NCBI GenBank assembly: GCA_965216915.1
Contig: CBDCGS010000008.1
Location: forward strand, 248,001 to 312,000
DNA: 64,000 nucleotides
Direction of reading: 5' to 3'
From: CBDCGS01 sp965216915
GTDB lineage: Bacteria; Pseudomonadota; Alphaproteobacteria; UBA828
Both the position numbers and the translations under genes were made by a program. Positions within the stretch are counted from its first letter, which is position 1, and each line of letters starts with the position of its first letter. This document shows positions 23,882 to 32,931 of this stretch, one piece after another. The notes below the pieces were generated by a model. That model was not told the origin of the DNA, did not search any database, and was given only the letters and a program-made list of their open reading frames with translations.

Positions 23882-25819
23882 CTAACGTCGCGCGGCGGAA
23901 GGCACCCGCGGTTGACGATCGGCGCTCCTCGACGGCGGCAGCCACCGTTCGAGGATCGATTGCAATGACGCGAGGTCGAACGGCTTCGAAAGGAAATCGT
24001 CCATACCCACCCCGAGGCAACGCTGCCGGTCCTCCTCCAAAACGTGCGCGGTCAAGGCGATGATCGGGATGCGTCCGCCGGTGCCTTTCTGCTTTTCCTG
24101 GGTTCGGATCATCGCGGTCGTTTCGAGGCCATCCATTTGCGGCATCTGACAATCCATCAGAATCAGATCCAACGGCGCGGCCTTCCATTTCTCGAACGCA
24201 TCGAGCCCGTCGATCGCCACGATGACGTCGCAGCCGAGCTGCGACAGAGCCTCGCACGCGACCTCTTGATTCACGGCGTTGTCTTCCGCCAGCAACACCG
24301 TCGCGCTGAACAGGGTGTCCGCGCCCTTTTCGCCGTCCGCCGCGCCGTCGGGCTCCGTGGGGGCGTGCTCGGTCGCGATCGGAAAGGCCACACTGAGGAC
24401 GAACGTCGAACCCCGACCGACCTCGCTTCGCGCCTCGATCCGCCCGCCCATCGCGTCAGCAAGGCCGGCGACGATCGCCAAACCGAGGCCGGTTCCACCG
24501 TAGCGGCGCGACGTGGAGCTGTCGGCTTGCTCGAAGGGTTCGAACAAACGGTCGAGCTGAGCTTGCTCTATTCCGACACCCGTGTCTTCGACTTCGAATG
24601 TGAGCGAAATACACTCGTCGTTTTGCGCGATGGTGGTGGTACGGATGTCGACGCGTCCCCCGCCATTGGTGAATTTGACCGCGTTGCTCACCAAGTTGGT
24701 GAGAATTTGCCGCAGGCGCGTCGGGTCGCCGCTCACGGCACGTGGCAAATCATCTGAAAAGGTGGCTGCGAGCAGAACCGATCGGGCGCTTGCCGTCTCG
24801 GCGAATAGCTCAACGACGTCTGTGACGGCCGAGCGCAAATCGAAGGGCACGTTTTCCAGAACCACCTTTCCGACCTCGATCTTGGAAAGGTCCAATATGT
24901 CGTTGATGACGGTCATGAGGGTCTGGCCGGACCCGCGAATGATTTGCACGCGGCGGCTTTGGCTCGCGGACAGGTCAGATTGCGCGAGCAGCTCGGCCAT
25001 GCCGAGCACACCGTTCAACGGTGTGCGGATCTCGTGGCTCATGTTCGCGAGGAACTGCGACTTGGCGCGCGCCGCCGCTTCGGCTTGGTTCTTCGCAACG
25101 GCGAGCTCTTGCTCGATTTGATCCCGCCTGACGAGCTCGCGACTCAGCTCGTGGCGGAGGCGCATATTGCTGACGAGCGTCCGGTTGCTGCGTTTGGTGA
25201 GCGAAAAGAGCACCCCGACGAAAACCACACAGAGAATGCCGAGCGGCGTCAAGAACTCGTCACCGGTCAGCAGCATCATTGCGGCGAAAGGGAGCGCCAT
25301 GAGCGCCACACCAAGCAGAGCGGCCGGTGCATAGGCGTTGAGAAGCGACTGGTTCGCGGCGGCGACGCTCAGCAACATGATCGCGAGGAAGCTCAATTGG
25401 TGCGGTGAGTCCGCCGCAAAGAAAATGATCCCCGCGCTGCCCCAAATCGCGGCTTGAGCGGCCGCCAACACAGTAAAGAGCAGCAGACCTCGCCGTGGGT
25501 CGTGTTGCATCCAGCCCCGATGTTTCATTCCGCGCCACAACACGAAACGAGCCACGTTGCTTGCGACGATGGCCGCGAGCCAGCCGGCCATCGCCACACT
25601 CGCGGCGACATCCCAGAAAACCCACGCCACCATCGCCGCGACGATCATTCCGCCGATGCCGCTCGAGGGCCATTGGCGGACGAGCTCGTCCAGTTGATCC
25701 CGCGCGGTATCGAGGGCGGAACGGGCGTCGGGCCTTGGCGTGGTCAAGGGAGAGGCTGCCATCAAAGCATTGGAGGGTGTCGAGTGGGATCGGGGGCTGA
25801 TTTGCCCCGATCCCGCCAC
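23882..25819 (-). CDS. Hybrid sensor histidine kinase/response regulator
   Basis: Membrane-bound hybrid kinase of 645 aa. Five or six hydrophobic helices fill residues about 55-207 in an MASE-like sensor without a large periplasmic loop. A short coiled coil (212-253) leads to the dimerisation domain with H262 in SHEIRTPLNG. The ATPase has N379 (LVSNAVKF), G1 box EDTGVGI and G2 box GGTGLGLAI. A receiver domain follows with phospho-acceptor D556 (LILMDCQMPQMDG) and K near 619 (LSKPF). GTG 25819 gives the longest product; ATG 25762 is an alternative. No partner regulator is adjacent, so the output route is unknown. Confidence 0.87.
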   Translation of the reverse strand: MAGSGQISPRSHSTPSNALMAASPLTTPRPDARSALDTARDQLDELVRQWPSSGIGGMIVAAMVAWVFWDVAASVAMAGWLAAIVASNVARFVLWRGMKHRGWMQHDPRRGLLLFTVLAAAQAAIWGSAGIIFFAADSPHQLSFLAIMLLSVAAANQSLLNAYAPAALLGVALMALPFAAMMLLTGDEFLTPLGILCVVFVGVLFSLTKRSNRTLVSNMRLRHELSRELVRRDQIEQELAVAKNQAEAAARAKSQFLANMSHEIRTPLNGVLGMAELLAQSDLSASQSRRVQIIRGSGQTLMTVINDILDLSKIEVGKVVLENVPFDLRSAVTDVVELFAETASARSVLLAATFSDDLPRAVSGDPTRLRQILTNLVSNAVKFTNGGGRVDIRTTTIAQNDECISLTFEVEDTGVGIEQAQLDRLFEPFEQADSSTSRRYGGTGLGLAIVAGLADAMGGRIEARSEVGRGSTFVLSVAFPIATEHAPTEPDGAADGEKGADTLFSATVLLAEDNAVNQEVACEALSQLGCDVIVAIDGLDAFEKWKAAPLDLILMDCQMPQMDGLETTAMIRTQEKQKGTGGRIPIIALTAHVLEEDRQRCLGVGMDDFLSKPFDLASLQSILERWLPPSRSADRQPRVPSAARR

Positions 25820-26078
25820 GACCTTAGAGGCAGCCGATTACCAATCGATTTAGTCTCTTGGCCGGCTGAGCAGTTCCCCGCGTTGGTTCGCGCAGGAGCC
25901 GATGATCAGGCGCCTAAGGCGATAGAGGCAGAGGCCAGAGATCGATTCGGCCATCGCACGGCCAATCGGAACGCGAGCGCGAAGCCTTCAAATGGGACCC
26001 AATTCGTGGGGCCAGGCATGGCCGCTGAGCCCGAGCGTGGCCAATTATCATGAGGGAACAACATGATATCGGGAAGAT

Positions 26079-26154
26079 TGGCGTCCCCACGGGGACTCGA
26101 ACCCCGGTTTCCGGCGTGAGAGGCCGGTGTCCTAGGCCACTAGACGATGGGGAC
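26079..26154 (-). tRNA. tRNA-Glu (CUC anticodon)
   Basis: The 76-base cloverleaf reads, on the minus strand, from GTCCCCATCGTCTAG to GGACGCCA with encoded CCA. The acceptor arms are GUCCCCA/UGGGGAC. The anticodon stem-loop is CCGGC-CUCUCAC-GCCGG, so the anticodon is CUC, decoding GAG. The T arm contains GGTTCGAGTCC. It is a minor isoacceptor in addition to the usual UUC form and suits GC-rich codon use. Confidence 0.93.
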
Positions 26155-26290
26155 TCGCCTGAGCGCGTCAATTAAGCGCAAATATCGCACAAATTCAACA
26201 GGCTGGCGGTCCGCATTAACCGTTCCTCAAGCGCGTTGTGGTGGACTCGTTGCGGGCGAATACGCGCCCTCGCGAACGAGGCCTTTGCCA

Positions 26291-27811
26291 ATGCGCATTT
26301 TCGGGAGCCCTGAGCAACGCGGCGTACCGGCCGGTAGCCAGCTCATCTACAGCATCGCCGTGGTCACCGGCCTCAGCCTGTTCCTCGCGCTTGGTAGCGG
26401 CTGTGCCCTCTACCCCGACGCCAAGCAGTGGGTCAAGGAAGCCACCGTCGGCAAGGACGTGCCGAGCGACCAAGAGCTCGTCGAGAAATCCGAGGTCGCG
26501 ATCGAGCACAACGACTATTCGCTCGCCGAGATCTATCTCGACGCCGCGCTCCAGGTGAACCCCACCAACCCCTTCGCGCTCACCAATCTCGGCATCGTCT
26601 ACAAGAACACAGGCCGGGAGGCGGAGGCCCGCGCGCTCTTCACCGAGGTGATCCGCGAGGGCTCGATGGCGATCGCCGACGAGCATGGCGACGTCGAGGA
26701 GCGCAAGACTGTGGTGCTGAAGGCCGCCGAGCAGCTCGCTCAGCTCGATCGCGTGGTGGTCGCCGACACCATGCGCGGCCTGCTCGACCCGGTGCCGACC
26801 GCGATCCCGGCGCATCCGGTGCACAACCTCCAATCCGATTGGCGCGAGCGCATGGACACGCGGATCGCCATCCTGCAGGACCTTCGCGCCCGCCAATACA
26901 TCACCGAGGACGAGCTCGTCGCGCGCGTCGGCGGCGCCTGGCTCAAGGCCCATGCCGAGCCCGCGCCGAACCCGGACGACGTGCTGCAGCGTCTCAATCT
27001 GCTCGAATCCATGCAGCGCCGCGGCCTGCTCGCGCCGAGCGCCTATGCCGTCGAGCGCGCGCGCATCCTCGATGCGCTGGCGCCCGTGAAGGCGCTGCCC
27101 GAGACCGAGATGCTGGCGCGCGCCGCGCGCGCCCACGATGCGCAGCGCCATTTCGTCGCCGCCTCGCCGCCGCTCGCCGTCAGCGCCGAGCCGATGGCGC
27201 CCATGTCCGCCGATCCGGCGCTCGCCAATGCGGCACCGATGCGCCACGACGCCCACGCCACCACACTGCCCCCCGCGCCGCCCAAGCCCCGCTGGGCCGA
27301 TGGCGGCGGCGCTGCGGGACCGGCGCACGCGCCCGAACTGCCGATGGCGACCGGCGGTGAGATGGCCGCGCACGGCGCGCAGGACGGCCATGCCGCGCCG
27401 ATGCACGAGGCGCCCGGCAACCCGATGATCCACCAGGCTTCGCTGCGCGCAGGCGAGGAGGGGCCAGGCGAGGAGAGGTATGGGGCGGCCGCGGCCGGCG
27501 GTCATGAGAGCTCGCTGCCTGCCTCCGTACAGGAGCGCATTCGCGACATCCTGCCACCCGACCACGGCCCGCTGGTGCATCTCGCCTCCTACCGCACCGA
27601 GCAGGGCGCCCGGAAGGCATGGGACAACCTGGTGCGCACCAACGGCGACCTGCTTCAAGGGGTTCCGCCGATGATCCAGCGCGTCGACCTCGGGCCGGGC
27701 CAAGGCGTGCACTACCGCGTGCATGGCGGCCCGATCGCCGATCCAGCCGCGGCCGAGGCGCTCTGCGCCAAGTTCCGCGCACGCAACCTGTTCTGCGCGG
27801 TCTCCGGATAG
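26291..27811 (+). CDS. TPR lipoprotein-like protein with C-terminal SPOR domain
   Basis: Protein of 506 aa. A membrane segment ends in LALGSGC, a possible lipobox (Cys near residue 36). Residues about 55-115 form TPR-like helices (EVAIEHNDYSLAEIYLDAALQVNP). Near 195 is RIAILQDLRARQYITEDEL, resembling a SHOCT-type helix pair. A long low-complexity Ala/Pro/His/Met-rich linker (about 280-425) precedes a SPOR domain (LVHLASYRTEQGARKAWDNLV to FCAVSG) that would bind denuded septal peptidoglycan. Start ATG 26291 follows the signal-like N-terminus; upstream frame would run into the tRNA. Probably a division-site or envelope scaffold. Confidence 0.75.
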   Translation: MRIFGSPEQRGVPAGSQLIYSIAVVTGLSLFLALGSGCALYPDAKQWVKEATVGKDVPSDQELVEKSEVAIEHNDYSLAEIYLDAALQVNPTNPFALTNLGIVYKNTGREAEARALFTEVIREGSMAIADEHGDVEERKTVVLKAAEQLAQLDRVVVADTMRGLLDPVPTAIPAHPVHNLQSDWRERMDTRIAILQDLRARQYITEDELVARVGGAWLKAHAEPAPNPDDVLQRLNLLESMQRRGLLAPSAYAVERARILDALAPVKALPETEMLARAARAHDAQRHFVAASPPLAVSAEPMAPMSADPALANAAPMRHDAHATTLPPAPPKPRWADGGGAAGPAHAPELPMATGGEMAAHGAQDGHAAPMHEAPGNPMIHQASLRAGEEGPGEERYGAAAAGGHESSLPASVQERIRDILPPDHGPLVHLASYRTEQGARKAWDNLVRTNGDLLQGVPPMIQRVDLGPGQGVHYRVHGGPIADPAAAEALCAKFRARNLFCAVSG

Positions 27812-27830
27812 GCACGTCCGGGCGCGCTGC

Positions 27831-28901
27831 TTAGGCGGCGCGCGCCAGCCGATCGATCGCCGCGAGAAGGGCGTCGACGTCCGCCGCGGCCGTGTCGTGC
27901 CGCGTGACGAGGCGGATCGTCGTGGTCGCCGGATCGGTCTCCGGCCAGGGATAGAAGCCGAAGCCCTCTTTGGTCAGCCCGTCGATCACGCGCCGCGGCA
28001 AGGTGGCGAAAATCTCGTTTGCCTGCGCCGGACCAACGAGCGCGGCATGGGGCGAGGCGCGCAAGCCGTCGGCGAGGCGCTTGCCCATGGCATTGGCCTG
28101 GCGGGCGAGGGCGAGCCAGAGGCCGTCGGCGAGATAGGCGTGCAGCTGGGCGGAGACCAGACGCATCTTGGAGAGAAGCTGGCCCGCGCGCTTGTGCCGA
28201 AAGGTGAGATCCTCGGCGCGCGCAAGATCGAACAGCACGATCGCCTCGGCGATGAACCCGCCGTTCTTGGTCGCGCCGAAGGAGAGCACGTCCACACCGG
28301 CCTGCCACGTGAGCGCCGACGGGCTCGCACCGCTCGCGACCACCGCATTGGCAAAGCGCGCGCCGTCCATGTGGACGGCGAGCGTGTGGCGCTTGGCGAC
28401 CGCGGTGAGCGCGGCGATCTCGTCCGCACCATAGACGGCGCCTTGCTCGGTCGCCTGCGTCAGGCTGAGCAGCGCGGGTTGTGGCCAATGCACCTCGCCG
28501 CGGCCCGCACTGCGGAGCGCGGCGTCGAGCGTGGCCGGGTCGAGCTTGCCGTCGGGCGCGGGCAGCGTCTGCACCTTGGCGCCGCCGGTCATCAGCTCGG
28601 GCGCGCCGCACTCGTCGACCGCGATATGCGCGCCCTCGGCGGCATAGATCACACCATAGGGTGGGGTGAACGGGGAGACGGCGAGCGCGTTTGCGGCCGT
28701 ACCGGTCACCGCCGGGAACACCCGCACCGGCGTTTCGAACAAAGCCGAAAACGCCTCGTCGAGGCCGGTGCTCAGCGCATCGTCGCCATAGGCCCCGGCG
28801 TTGGAGCGGCCCGCCGCGACGATCGCATCGAGAATGGCGGGCGCCACGCTCGCCACATTGTCGCTCCGGAAATCCCGTGCGCTCTCGATTTCGGTGTTCA
28901 T
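27831..28901 (-). CDS. Low-specificity L-threonine aldolase
   Basis: PLP-dependent aldolase of 356 aa, cleaving threonine or allo-threonine to glycine and acetaldehyde. The N-terminus RDFRSDNVASVAPAIL is the family start, and GDDALSTGLDE follows. The PLP lysine lies in SFGATKNGG, with VHMDGARFANA upstream providing the cofactor Asp. Its ATG overlaps the TGA of the JAMM gene by four bases, so both belong to a three-gene operon. An upstream open frame to 29219 runs through the JAMM gene and is not used. Confidence 0.86.
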   Translation of the reverse strand: MNTEIESARDFRSDNVASVAPAILDAIVAAGRSNAGAYGDDALSTGLDEAFSALFETPVRVFPAVTGTAANALAVSPFTPPYGVIYAAEGAHIAVDECGAPELMTGGAKVQTLPAPDGKLDPATLDAALRSAGRGEVHWPQPALLSLTQATEQGAVYGADEIAALTAVAKRHTLAVHMDGARFANAVVASGASPSALTWQAGVDVLSFGATKNGGFIAEAIVLFDLARAEDLTFRHKRAGQLLSKMRLVSAQLHAYLADGLWLALARQANAMGKRLADGLRASPHAALVGPAQANEIFATLPRRVIDGLTKEGFGFYPWPETDPATTTIRLVTRHDTAAADVDALLAAIDRLARAA

Positions 28902-29359
28902 GGGGCGTCCTTTATATACAAAGCGACGGGCGCGAAGCCGCTGCGGTCCGGCTTCGGGACGTGCGCCGTGGTCTCGGTGGCGATGCCGTCGGCGACCGCT
29001 GTGATGAGCCAGACGAGCGCGAGGTCGAAGATCATCTTCGTGTCGGTCTCGGAGGGGACGGCGGGGCCGTCGGGGTGCGAATGGTAGACGCCGATCACCG
29101 CCTCCGGCGCATCGCGCAAGCGGCGCTCGAGTTCGATCCGCAGCACCGGGTCGACCTCGAAGCGGCGCGTGCGCGGCGGCCGCGCCACGTTCTTGGAGGG
29201 CGCGATGGCGTTCACCCAATGCCCGCGCGCCGGATCGCTCGCCCCGATCAAGAGGCCGCAGGCTTCCTCCGGATAGGCCGCCTCGGCTGCTGCCTCGATC
29301 TCGGCGAGATGGTCCGGCGCCAGGTGCACCGCCCCGCCGTTCACTGCCGCGCCGGTCAC
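28898..29359 (-). CDS. M67-family JAMM metallopeptidase
   Basis: JAB/MPN-fold zinc peptidase of 153 aa. The full JAMM set is visible: Glu in EEACGLLIG (31-32) and H93, H95, S103 and D106 in HSHPDGPAVPSETD. Bacterial relatives release sulfur-carrier or ubiquitin-like proteins or hydrolyse small amide bonds. GTG start overlaps the TGA of the upstream gene (GTGA). No ThiS/MoaD-like partner is visible in the window. The frame is open well upstream, but this start fits operon coupling. Confidence 0.82.
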   Translation of the reverse strand: MTGAAVNGGAVHLAPDHLAEIEAAAEAAYPEEACGLLIGASDPARGHWVNAIAPSKNVARPPRTRRFEVDPVLRIELERRLRDAPEAVIGVYHSHPDGPAVPSETDTKMIFDLALVWLITAVADGIATETTAHVPKPDRSGFAPVALYIKDAP

Positions 29360-29730
29360 GGCCCGCCCACGCGCGGCGCCTCGAGCGCGATCGAGCCGAT
29401 CACGCCGCCGCTCGCGAGGTCGACGATGATGATGCGCTCGCCCGCCTCGGGCACGCGGACGTTCAGCACCAGCCGGTCGCGGGTGGTCGTCATCGAGAGC
29501 ACGCGCGCGCCCTCGGGCAGGCCGAGGTCGCTCACCTGCCGCGGCACGACCGGCGGTGCCGCGGGGGCCGCCGCCGGTTCGTCCTTGGCCTCGGCGTCGG
29601 CGGCCTCGTTCTCGGCGACCGCCTCCGCGAGCTCGCCCGTGCCCTCGGCGAGCTTGTAGCCGATCACGGCGACACCGGCTGCGATCAGCACGCCGAGGGA
29701 GATGACGATAATCTTGAGATAGGTGATCAT
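29356..29730 (-). CDS. Membrane-anchored small protein (DUF6476-like)
   Basis: Protein of 124 aa with one membrane helix (about residues 5-25), an acidic/Ala-Pro linker, and a C-terminal beta domain: LPEGARVLSMTTTRDRLVLNVRVP and RIIIVDLASGGVIGSIAL. The pattern recalls DUF6476-type proteins of alphaproteobacteria, from memory. First gene of a three-gene minus-strand operon, divergent from the pseudouridine synthase with only 14 bases between starts, so promoters must lie inside the coding regions. Confidence 0.65.
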   Translation of the reverse strand: MITYLKIIVISLGVLIAAGVAVIGYKLAEGTGELAEAVAENEAADAEAKDEPAAAPAAPPVVPRQVSDLGLPEGARVLSMTTTRDRLVLNVRVPEAGERIIIVDLASGGVIGSIALEAPRVGGP

Positions 29731-29744
29731 GTCCCGCGTTGGCC

Positions 29745-30749
29745 GTGAGCGATATTTCTGAGACACACCACCGCGTGCGCGTGGCCGCGCAGCACGACCA
29801 AGCGCGTCTCGACCGTTGCTTGGCCGACGGGCTGCCCGCGCTCTCGCGCACACGGCTCAAGGCGTTGATCGAGGACGGTCGGGTCTCGATTGGCGGCGAG
29901 ACGATAGCGGAGCCCTCATACCGGGTCAAACGAGGCCAAGACATCACCGTGCGGGTGCCGCCGCCCGCGGATGAGACGCCGCGTGGTGAGGCGATCCCGC
30001 TCGCGATCGTTTACGAGGACGACGACGTCATCGTCGTCGACAAGCCGGCCGGCCTCGTGGTGCACCCGGCGCCCGGCCATCGTGCGCACACGTTGGTCAA
30101 TGCGCTGATCGCCCATTGCGGCGCGACCCTCTCGGGGATCGGCGGTGTACGCCGACCCGGCATCGTGCATCGGCTCGACAAGGATACGAGCGGCCTCCTC
30201 GTCGCGGCCAAGCACGACGTGGCGCACCGCGGGCTTGCCGATCAGTTCGCGGCCCGCGCGTTGAGCCGGGCCTATTTGGCGATCGTCTGGGGCCGCCCCA
30301 GCCCGGCCCAGGGCGAGATATCCGGGGCCATCGGGCGAAGCCCGCGCAACCGCAAAAAGATGGCGGTGGTCCAGGCGGGCGGAAAGCCGGCGTTGACGCG
30401 CTATCGCCTGATCCGCCCGCTCGGGGAGGCTTGGAGCCTGGTGCGCTGTGACCTCGCCTCCGGGCGCACCCACCAGATCCGCGTCCACATGGCGTCGCGG
30501 GGGCATCCAGTCGTCGGTGATGCGCTTTATGGCGGCGTCCGCGGGCGCGGTCGCCTCACAGAGGACGAGGCGGCGGCCCTCGCGTCCTGCCAGCGCCAGG
30601 CCCTGCACGCGTTTCGGCTCCGTTTTACGCATCCGGTGAGCGGCGAATTATGCCGTTTTGAGAGTGCATTGCCGTCTGATCTTGAGAGGTTGCTTCGTGT
30701 TGGAGACGGGGGCGATACGGCGCCCGGGCCCCCGACGATCACCTCTTGA
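29745..30749 (+). CDS. RluA-family 23S rRNA pseudouridine synthase
   Basis: Pseudouridine synthase of 334 aa, probably RluD-like. Residues about 15-80 form an S4 RNA-binding domain (RLDRCLADGLPALSRTRLKALIEDG). The catalytic motif GIVHRLDKDTSGLL carries the active-site Asp. C-terminal region contains SGRTHQIRVHMASRGHPVVGD. Start GTG 29745 is preferred; TTG 29739 is in frame but weaker. Divergent from the DUF6476-like gene. Confidence 0.87.
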   Translation: MSDISETHHRVRVAAQHDQARLDRCLADGLPALSRTRLKALIEDGRVSIGGETIAEPSYRVKRGQDITVRVPPPADETPRGEAIPLAIVYEDDDVIVVDKPAGLVVHPAPGHRAHTLVNALIAHCGATLSGIGGVRRPGIVHRLDKDTSGLLVAAKHDVAHRGLADQFAARALSRAYLAIVWGRPSPAQGEISGAIGRSPRNRKKMAVVQAGGKPALTRYRLIRPLGEAWSLVRCDLASGRTHQIRVHMASRGHPVVGDALYGGVRGRGRLTEDEAAALASCQRQALHAFRLRFTHPVSGELCRFESALPSDLERLLRVGDGGDTAPGPPTITS

Positions 30750-30869
30750 ATCCGTGCAGATGCATCCTTACATGATCATGGTATTAACGAGTTCTTGACG
30801 CACGACCGCCTCCCATGTGGGTCGGACGCGCGTGGAAGACCGTCCGGGGCAACCGAAGGACCGAAGGCC

Positions 30870-31784
30870 ATGGCTGGCACCACACCGCTTCCAGCAATCG
30901 GCGACGAGAGCGGCGTCTCGCGCTACCTCCGCGAGATCCGGCGCTTTCCGATGCTCGAGGCGGAGCAGGAGTTCATGCTCGCCAAACGGTGGCGTGAGCA
31001 TGACGACGCGGATGCCGCCCATCAGCTCGTGACGAGCCATCTGCGCCTCGTCGCCAAGATCGCCATGGGCTATCGCGGCTACGGCCTCCCGGTCGGTGAG
31101 TTGATCTCGGAGGGCAATGTCGGCCTGATGCAGGCAGTGAAGCGCTTCGATCCCGATCGCGGCTTTCGGCTCGCCACCTACGCGATGTGGTGGATCCGCG
31201 CCTCGATTCAGGAATACATCCTGCACTCCTGGTCGCTCGTGAAGATGGGCACGACGGCGGCCCAGAAGAAGCTCTTCTTCAATCTGCGCCGCCTCAAGGG
31301 CCAAATCGAGGCGATCGATGACGGCGATCTTTCGCCCGAGCACGTCGCCCACATCGCGAACGCGCTCAACGTCTCCGAGAACGACGTGATCTCGATGAAC
31401 CGGCGGATGATCGGGCCGGACCAATCGCTCAACACCCCGGTGCGGGAGGAGAGCGGCGGCGAGTGGCAGGATTGGCTGGTCGATCCGGGCGAGGATCACG
31501 AGACCGTGTTCGCTGAGGAGAGCGAGCTCGCCCATCGGCGCGCGCTGTTCGAGGCCTCGCTCGACGTGCTCAACGAGCGCGAGAAGCACATTCTGTTCGA
31601 GCGCCGGCTCAAGGAGGAGCCGTCGACCCTGGAGCAGCTCAGCCAGGAATACGGCATCTCGCGCGAGCGCGTGCGCCAGATCGAGGCGCGGGCGTTCGAG
31701 AAGTTGCAGAAGGCGATGCGGCAGGCCGCACGCGAGCAGCACGAGGAATCCTTGGCCCGTCGCGAGGACGCGGGCGCGGCGTAG
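30870..31784 (+). CDS. rpoH: RNA polymerase sigma-32 (heat-shock) factor
   Basis: Sigma factor of 304 aa that directs heat-shock transcription. Region 2 is clear (HLRLVAKIAMGYRGYGLPVGE, GFRLATYAMWWIRASIQEYI). The RpoH box QKKLFFNLR at residues 132-140 separates it from RpoD. Region 4 ends with EYGISRERVRQIEARAFEKLQ. ATG 30870 sits ten bases after AAGGA. Sits alone after the pseudouridine synthase gene, as in many alphaproteobacteria. Upstream TTGACG (30795-30800) may be a -35, but no good -10 follows. Confidence 0.93.
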   Translation: MAGTTPLPAIGDESGVSRYLREIRRFPMLEAEQEFMLAKRWREHDDADAAHQLVTSHLRLVAKIAMGYRGYGLPVGELISEGNVGLMQAVKRFDPDRGFRLATYAMWWIRASIQEYILHSWSLVKMGTTAAQKKLFFNLRRLKGQIEAIDDGDLSPEHVAHIANALNVSENDVISMNRRMIGPDQSLNTPVREESGGEWQDWLVDPGEDHETVFAEESELAHRRALFEASLDVLNEREKHILFERRLKEEPSTLEQLSQEYGISRERVRQIEARAFEKLQKAMRQAAREQHEESLARREDAGAA

Positions 31785-31845
31785 AGGGGCCGTTCGTCCA
31801 GCCAGGACGCGCCCGCCCGAAAAGAAGAAGGAGGGGAGCGCGCGT

Positions 31846-32307
31846 ATGCCCAAGATCGAGATCGACGCCGTGCCCGAGCGGGTCGGCGGCATCTATCCCG
31901 CACCGTTCGACGCGGTGGTGGCGAAACGCGCCAAGCGCGCGCTCGGCGACGCCGGTGGGCTCGACCAGTTCGGCGTCAACCTGACGCGCCTGCCGCCCGG
32001 GGCGGCCTCGGCGCTCCGCCACTGGCACGAGGCCGAGGACGAGTTCATCTATGTCGTCGAGGGCGAGCTCGTGCTGATCGAGGACGATGGCCCCGTGACC
32101 TTGCGCCCGGGCGATGCGGCTGCGTTCAAGGCGGGTGTGCAGAACGGCCATCACCTGGTGAACCGCTCCGACGCGGACGCGCTCTACCTGGAGATCGGCG
32201 GCCGCGCGCCGCGCGAGCGCGGCGTCTATCCCGATGACGATATTCTCTACGAGAAGACCGACGGCGCCGTGCGCTTCACCAACCGCGCGGGCGAGGTGCT
32301 GGGCTGA
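31846..32307 (+). CDS. Cupin domain protein
   Basis: Single-domain cupin of 153 aa. Motif 1 is ASALRHWHEAEDEFIYVVEGE (around 45-65) with HxH and Glu; motif 2 includes GDAAAFKAGVQNGHHLVN. The C-terminal YPDDDILYEKTDGAVRFTNRAG is a conserved feature of a cupin subgroup that is common in proteobacteria but uncharacterised. ATG follows GAGGGGAGCG. It is followed by a terminator-like hairpin, so it stands alone after rpoH. Confidence 0.8.
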   Translation: MPKIEIDAVPERVGGIYPAPFDAVVAKRAKRALGDAGGLDQFGVNLTRLPPGAASALRHWHEAEDEFIYVVEGELVLIEDDGPVTLRPGDAAAFKAGVQNGHHLVNRSDADALYLEIGGRAPRERGVYPDDDILYEKTDGAVRFTNRAGEVLG

Positions 32308-32333
32308 CCCGTCGTGACGGATCGGCGAACAAT

Positions 32334-32366
32334 GAAACGCCCGGATGCAAGGCACCCGGGCGTTTC
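32334..32366 (+). terminator. Hairpin terminator after cupin gene
   Basis: GAAACGCCCGG (32334-32344) and CCGGGCGTTTC (32356-32366) form a perfect 11-bp stem with an 11-base loop. The stem's A/T-rich base can serve both strands, and the gene on the other side (ending at 32439) converges on it. Confidence 0.65.
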
Positions 32367-32438
32367 GATTGTCCGTCCCTTTTTCTTGCCGCGGGCCGTC
32401 GCGCGTTCGCATAATCGCCGCGCGTTTGACCCTTTGGT

Positions 32439-32615
32439 CTAGGACGTCGCCGCTCTTTCCGTGGCGCGCGGCCGCTGGGGGCCGGCGTCGAAAGCCGGGC
32501 ACCGATAGGGCTCCGCCGTCACCGAGAGCTTGGTCGCGCCGTGATCGAAGCGCACACCGCGGGGCGCCGCAGGGTCCTCCGTCTCAACGCGCGTGGCTTG
32601 CGCTTGCGCGACCAT
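32439..32615 (-). CDS. Small 58-aa hypothetical protein
   Basis: Soluble protein of 58 aa (VAQAQATRVETEDPAAPRGV near the start, VRFDHGATKLSVTAEPYRCP in the middle, one Cys). A very strong ribosome site, GGGAGGAGG, lies five bases before ATG 32615, so translation is credible. It is divergent from the dimethylformamidase genes and shares their AT-rich upstream region. Not recognised. Confidence 0.55.
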   Translation of the reverse strand: MVAQAQATRVETEDPAAPRGVRFDHGATKLSVTAEPYRCPAFDAGPQRPRATERAATS

Positions 32616-32931
32616 ATCGCCTCCTCCCGAAATTGTTCCGCAACGCCGTTCTTCAAACGGCAATTATTTGACTCCACGCGACAGTACAAAAAAATTTCGG
32701 AAAAATCAAAGAGAAAACGAAGTAAATTATTTACCGTTGCAACAAAATGGTAAATTAACTCGATCAATTAACTTAATGCCATACTCATGCACAAGAGGCT
32801 ATCGGATGGCGCCAGTGCCGCGTGCGGCCGCGTGAACGGTGTTGTCTCAGCTTCGACATCGCGTTGTAATCGGCCTGCCGCTGAAACGGGGCCCCGGCCG
32901 GCGGCGCACACGGGGGCTGGAGGGAGCAACG
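32616..32931. promoter_or_regulatory. AT-rich divergent control region of the DMFase locus
   Basis: This 316-base gap contains no gene. Positions about 32660-32780 are sharply AT-rich. GTAAATTATTTAC at 32722-32734 is a perfect palindrome around a central T. GTAAATTA recurs at 32750-32757. AATTAACT appears twice, at 32753-32760 and 32766-32773. These look like regulator-binding half-sites serving the divergent genes. TTGACT at 32668-32673 resembles a -35 box without a well-spaced -10. Confidence 0.5.

Noticed and set aside
26160..26290. Prophage attachment site next to tRNA-Glu
   Set aside because: No integrase, no repeated tRNA 3' end and no phage genes are visible in the flanks.
30788..30800. 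Candidate rpoH promoter with TTGACG
   Set aside because: No acceptable -10 element lies 16-18 bases downstream, so it was not listed as a promoter.
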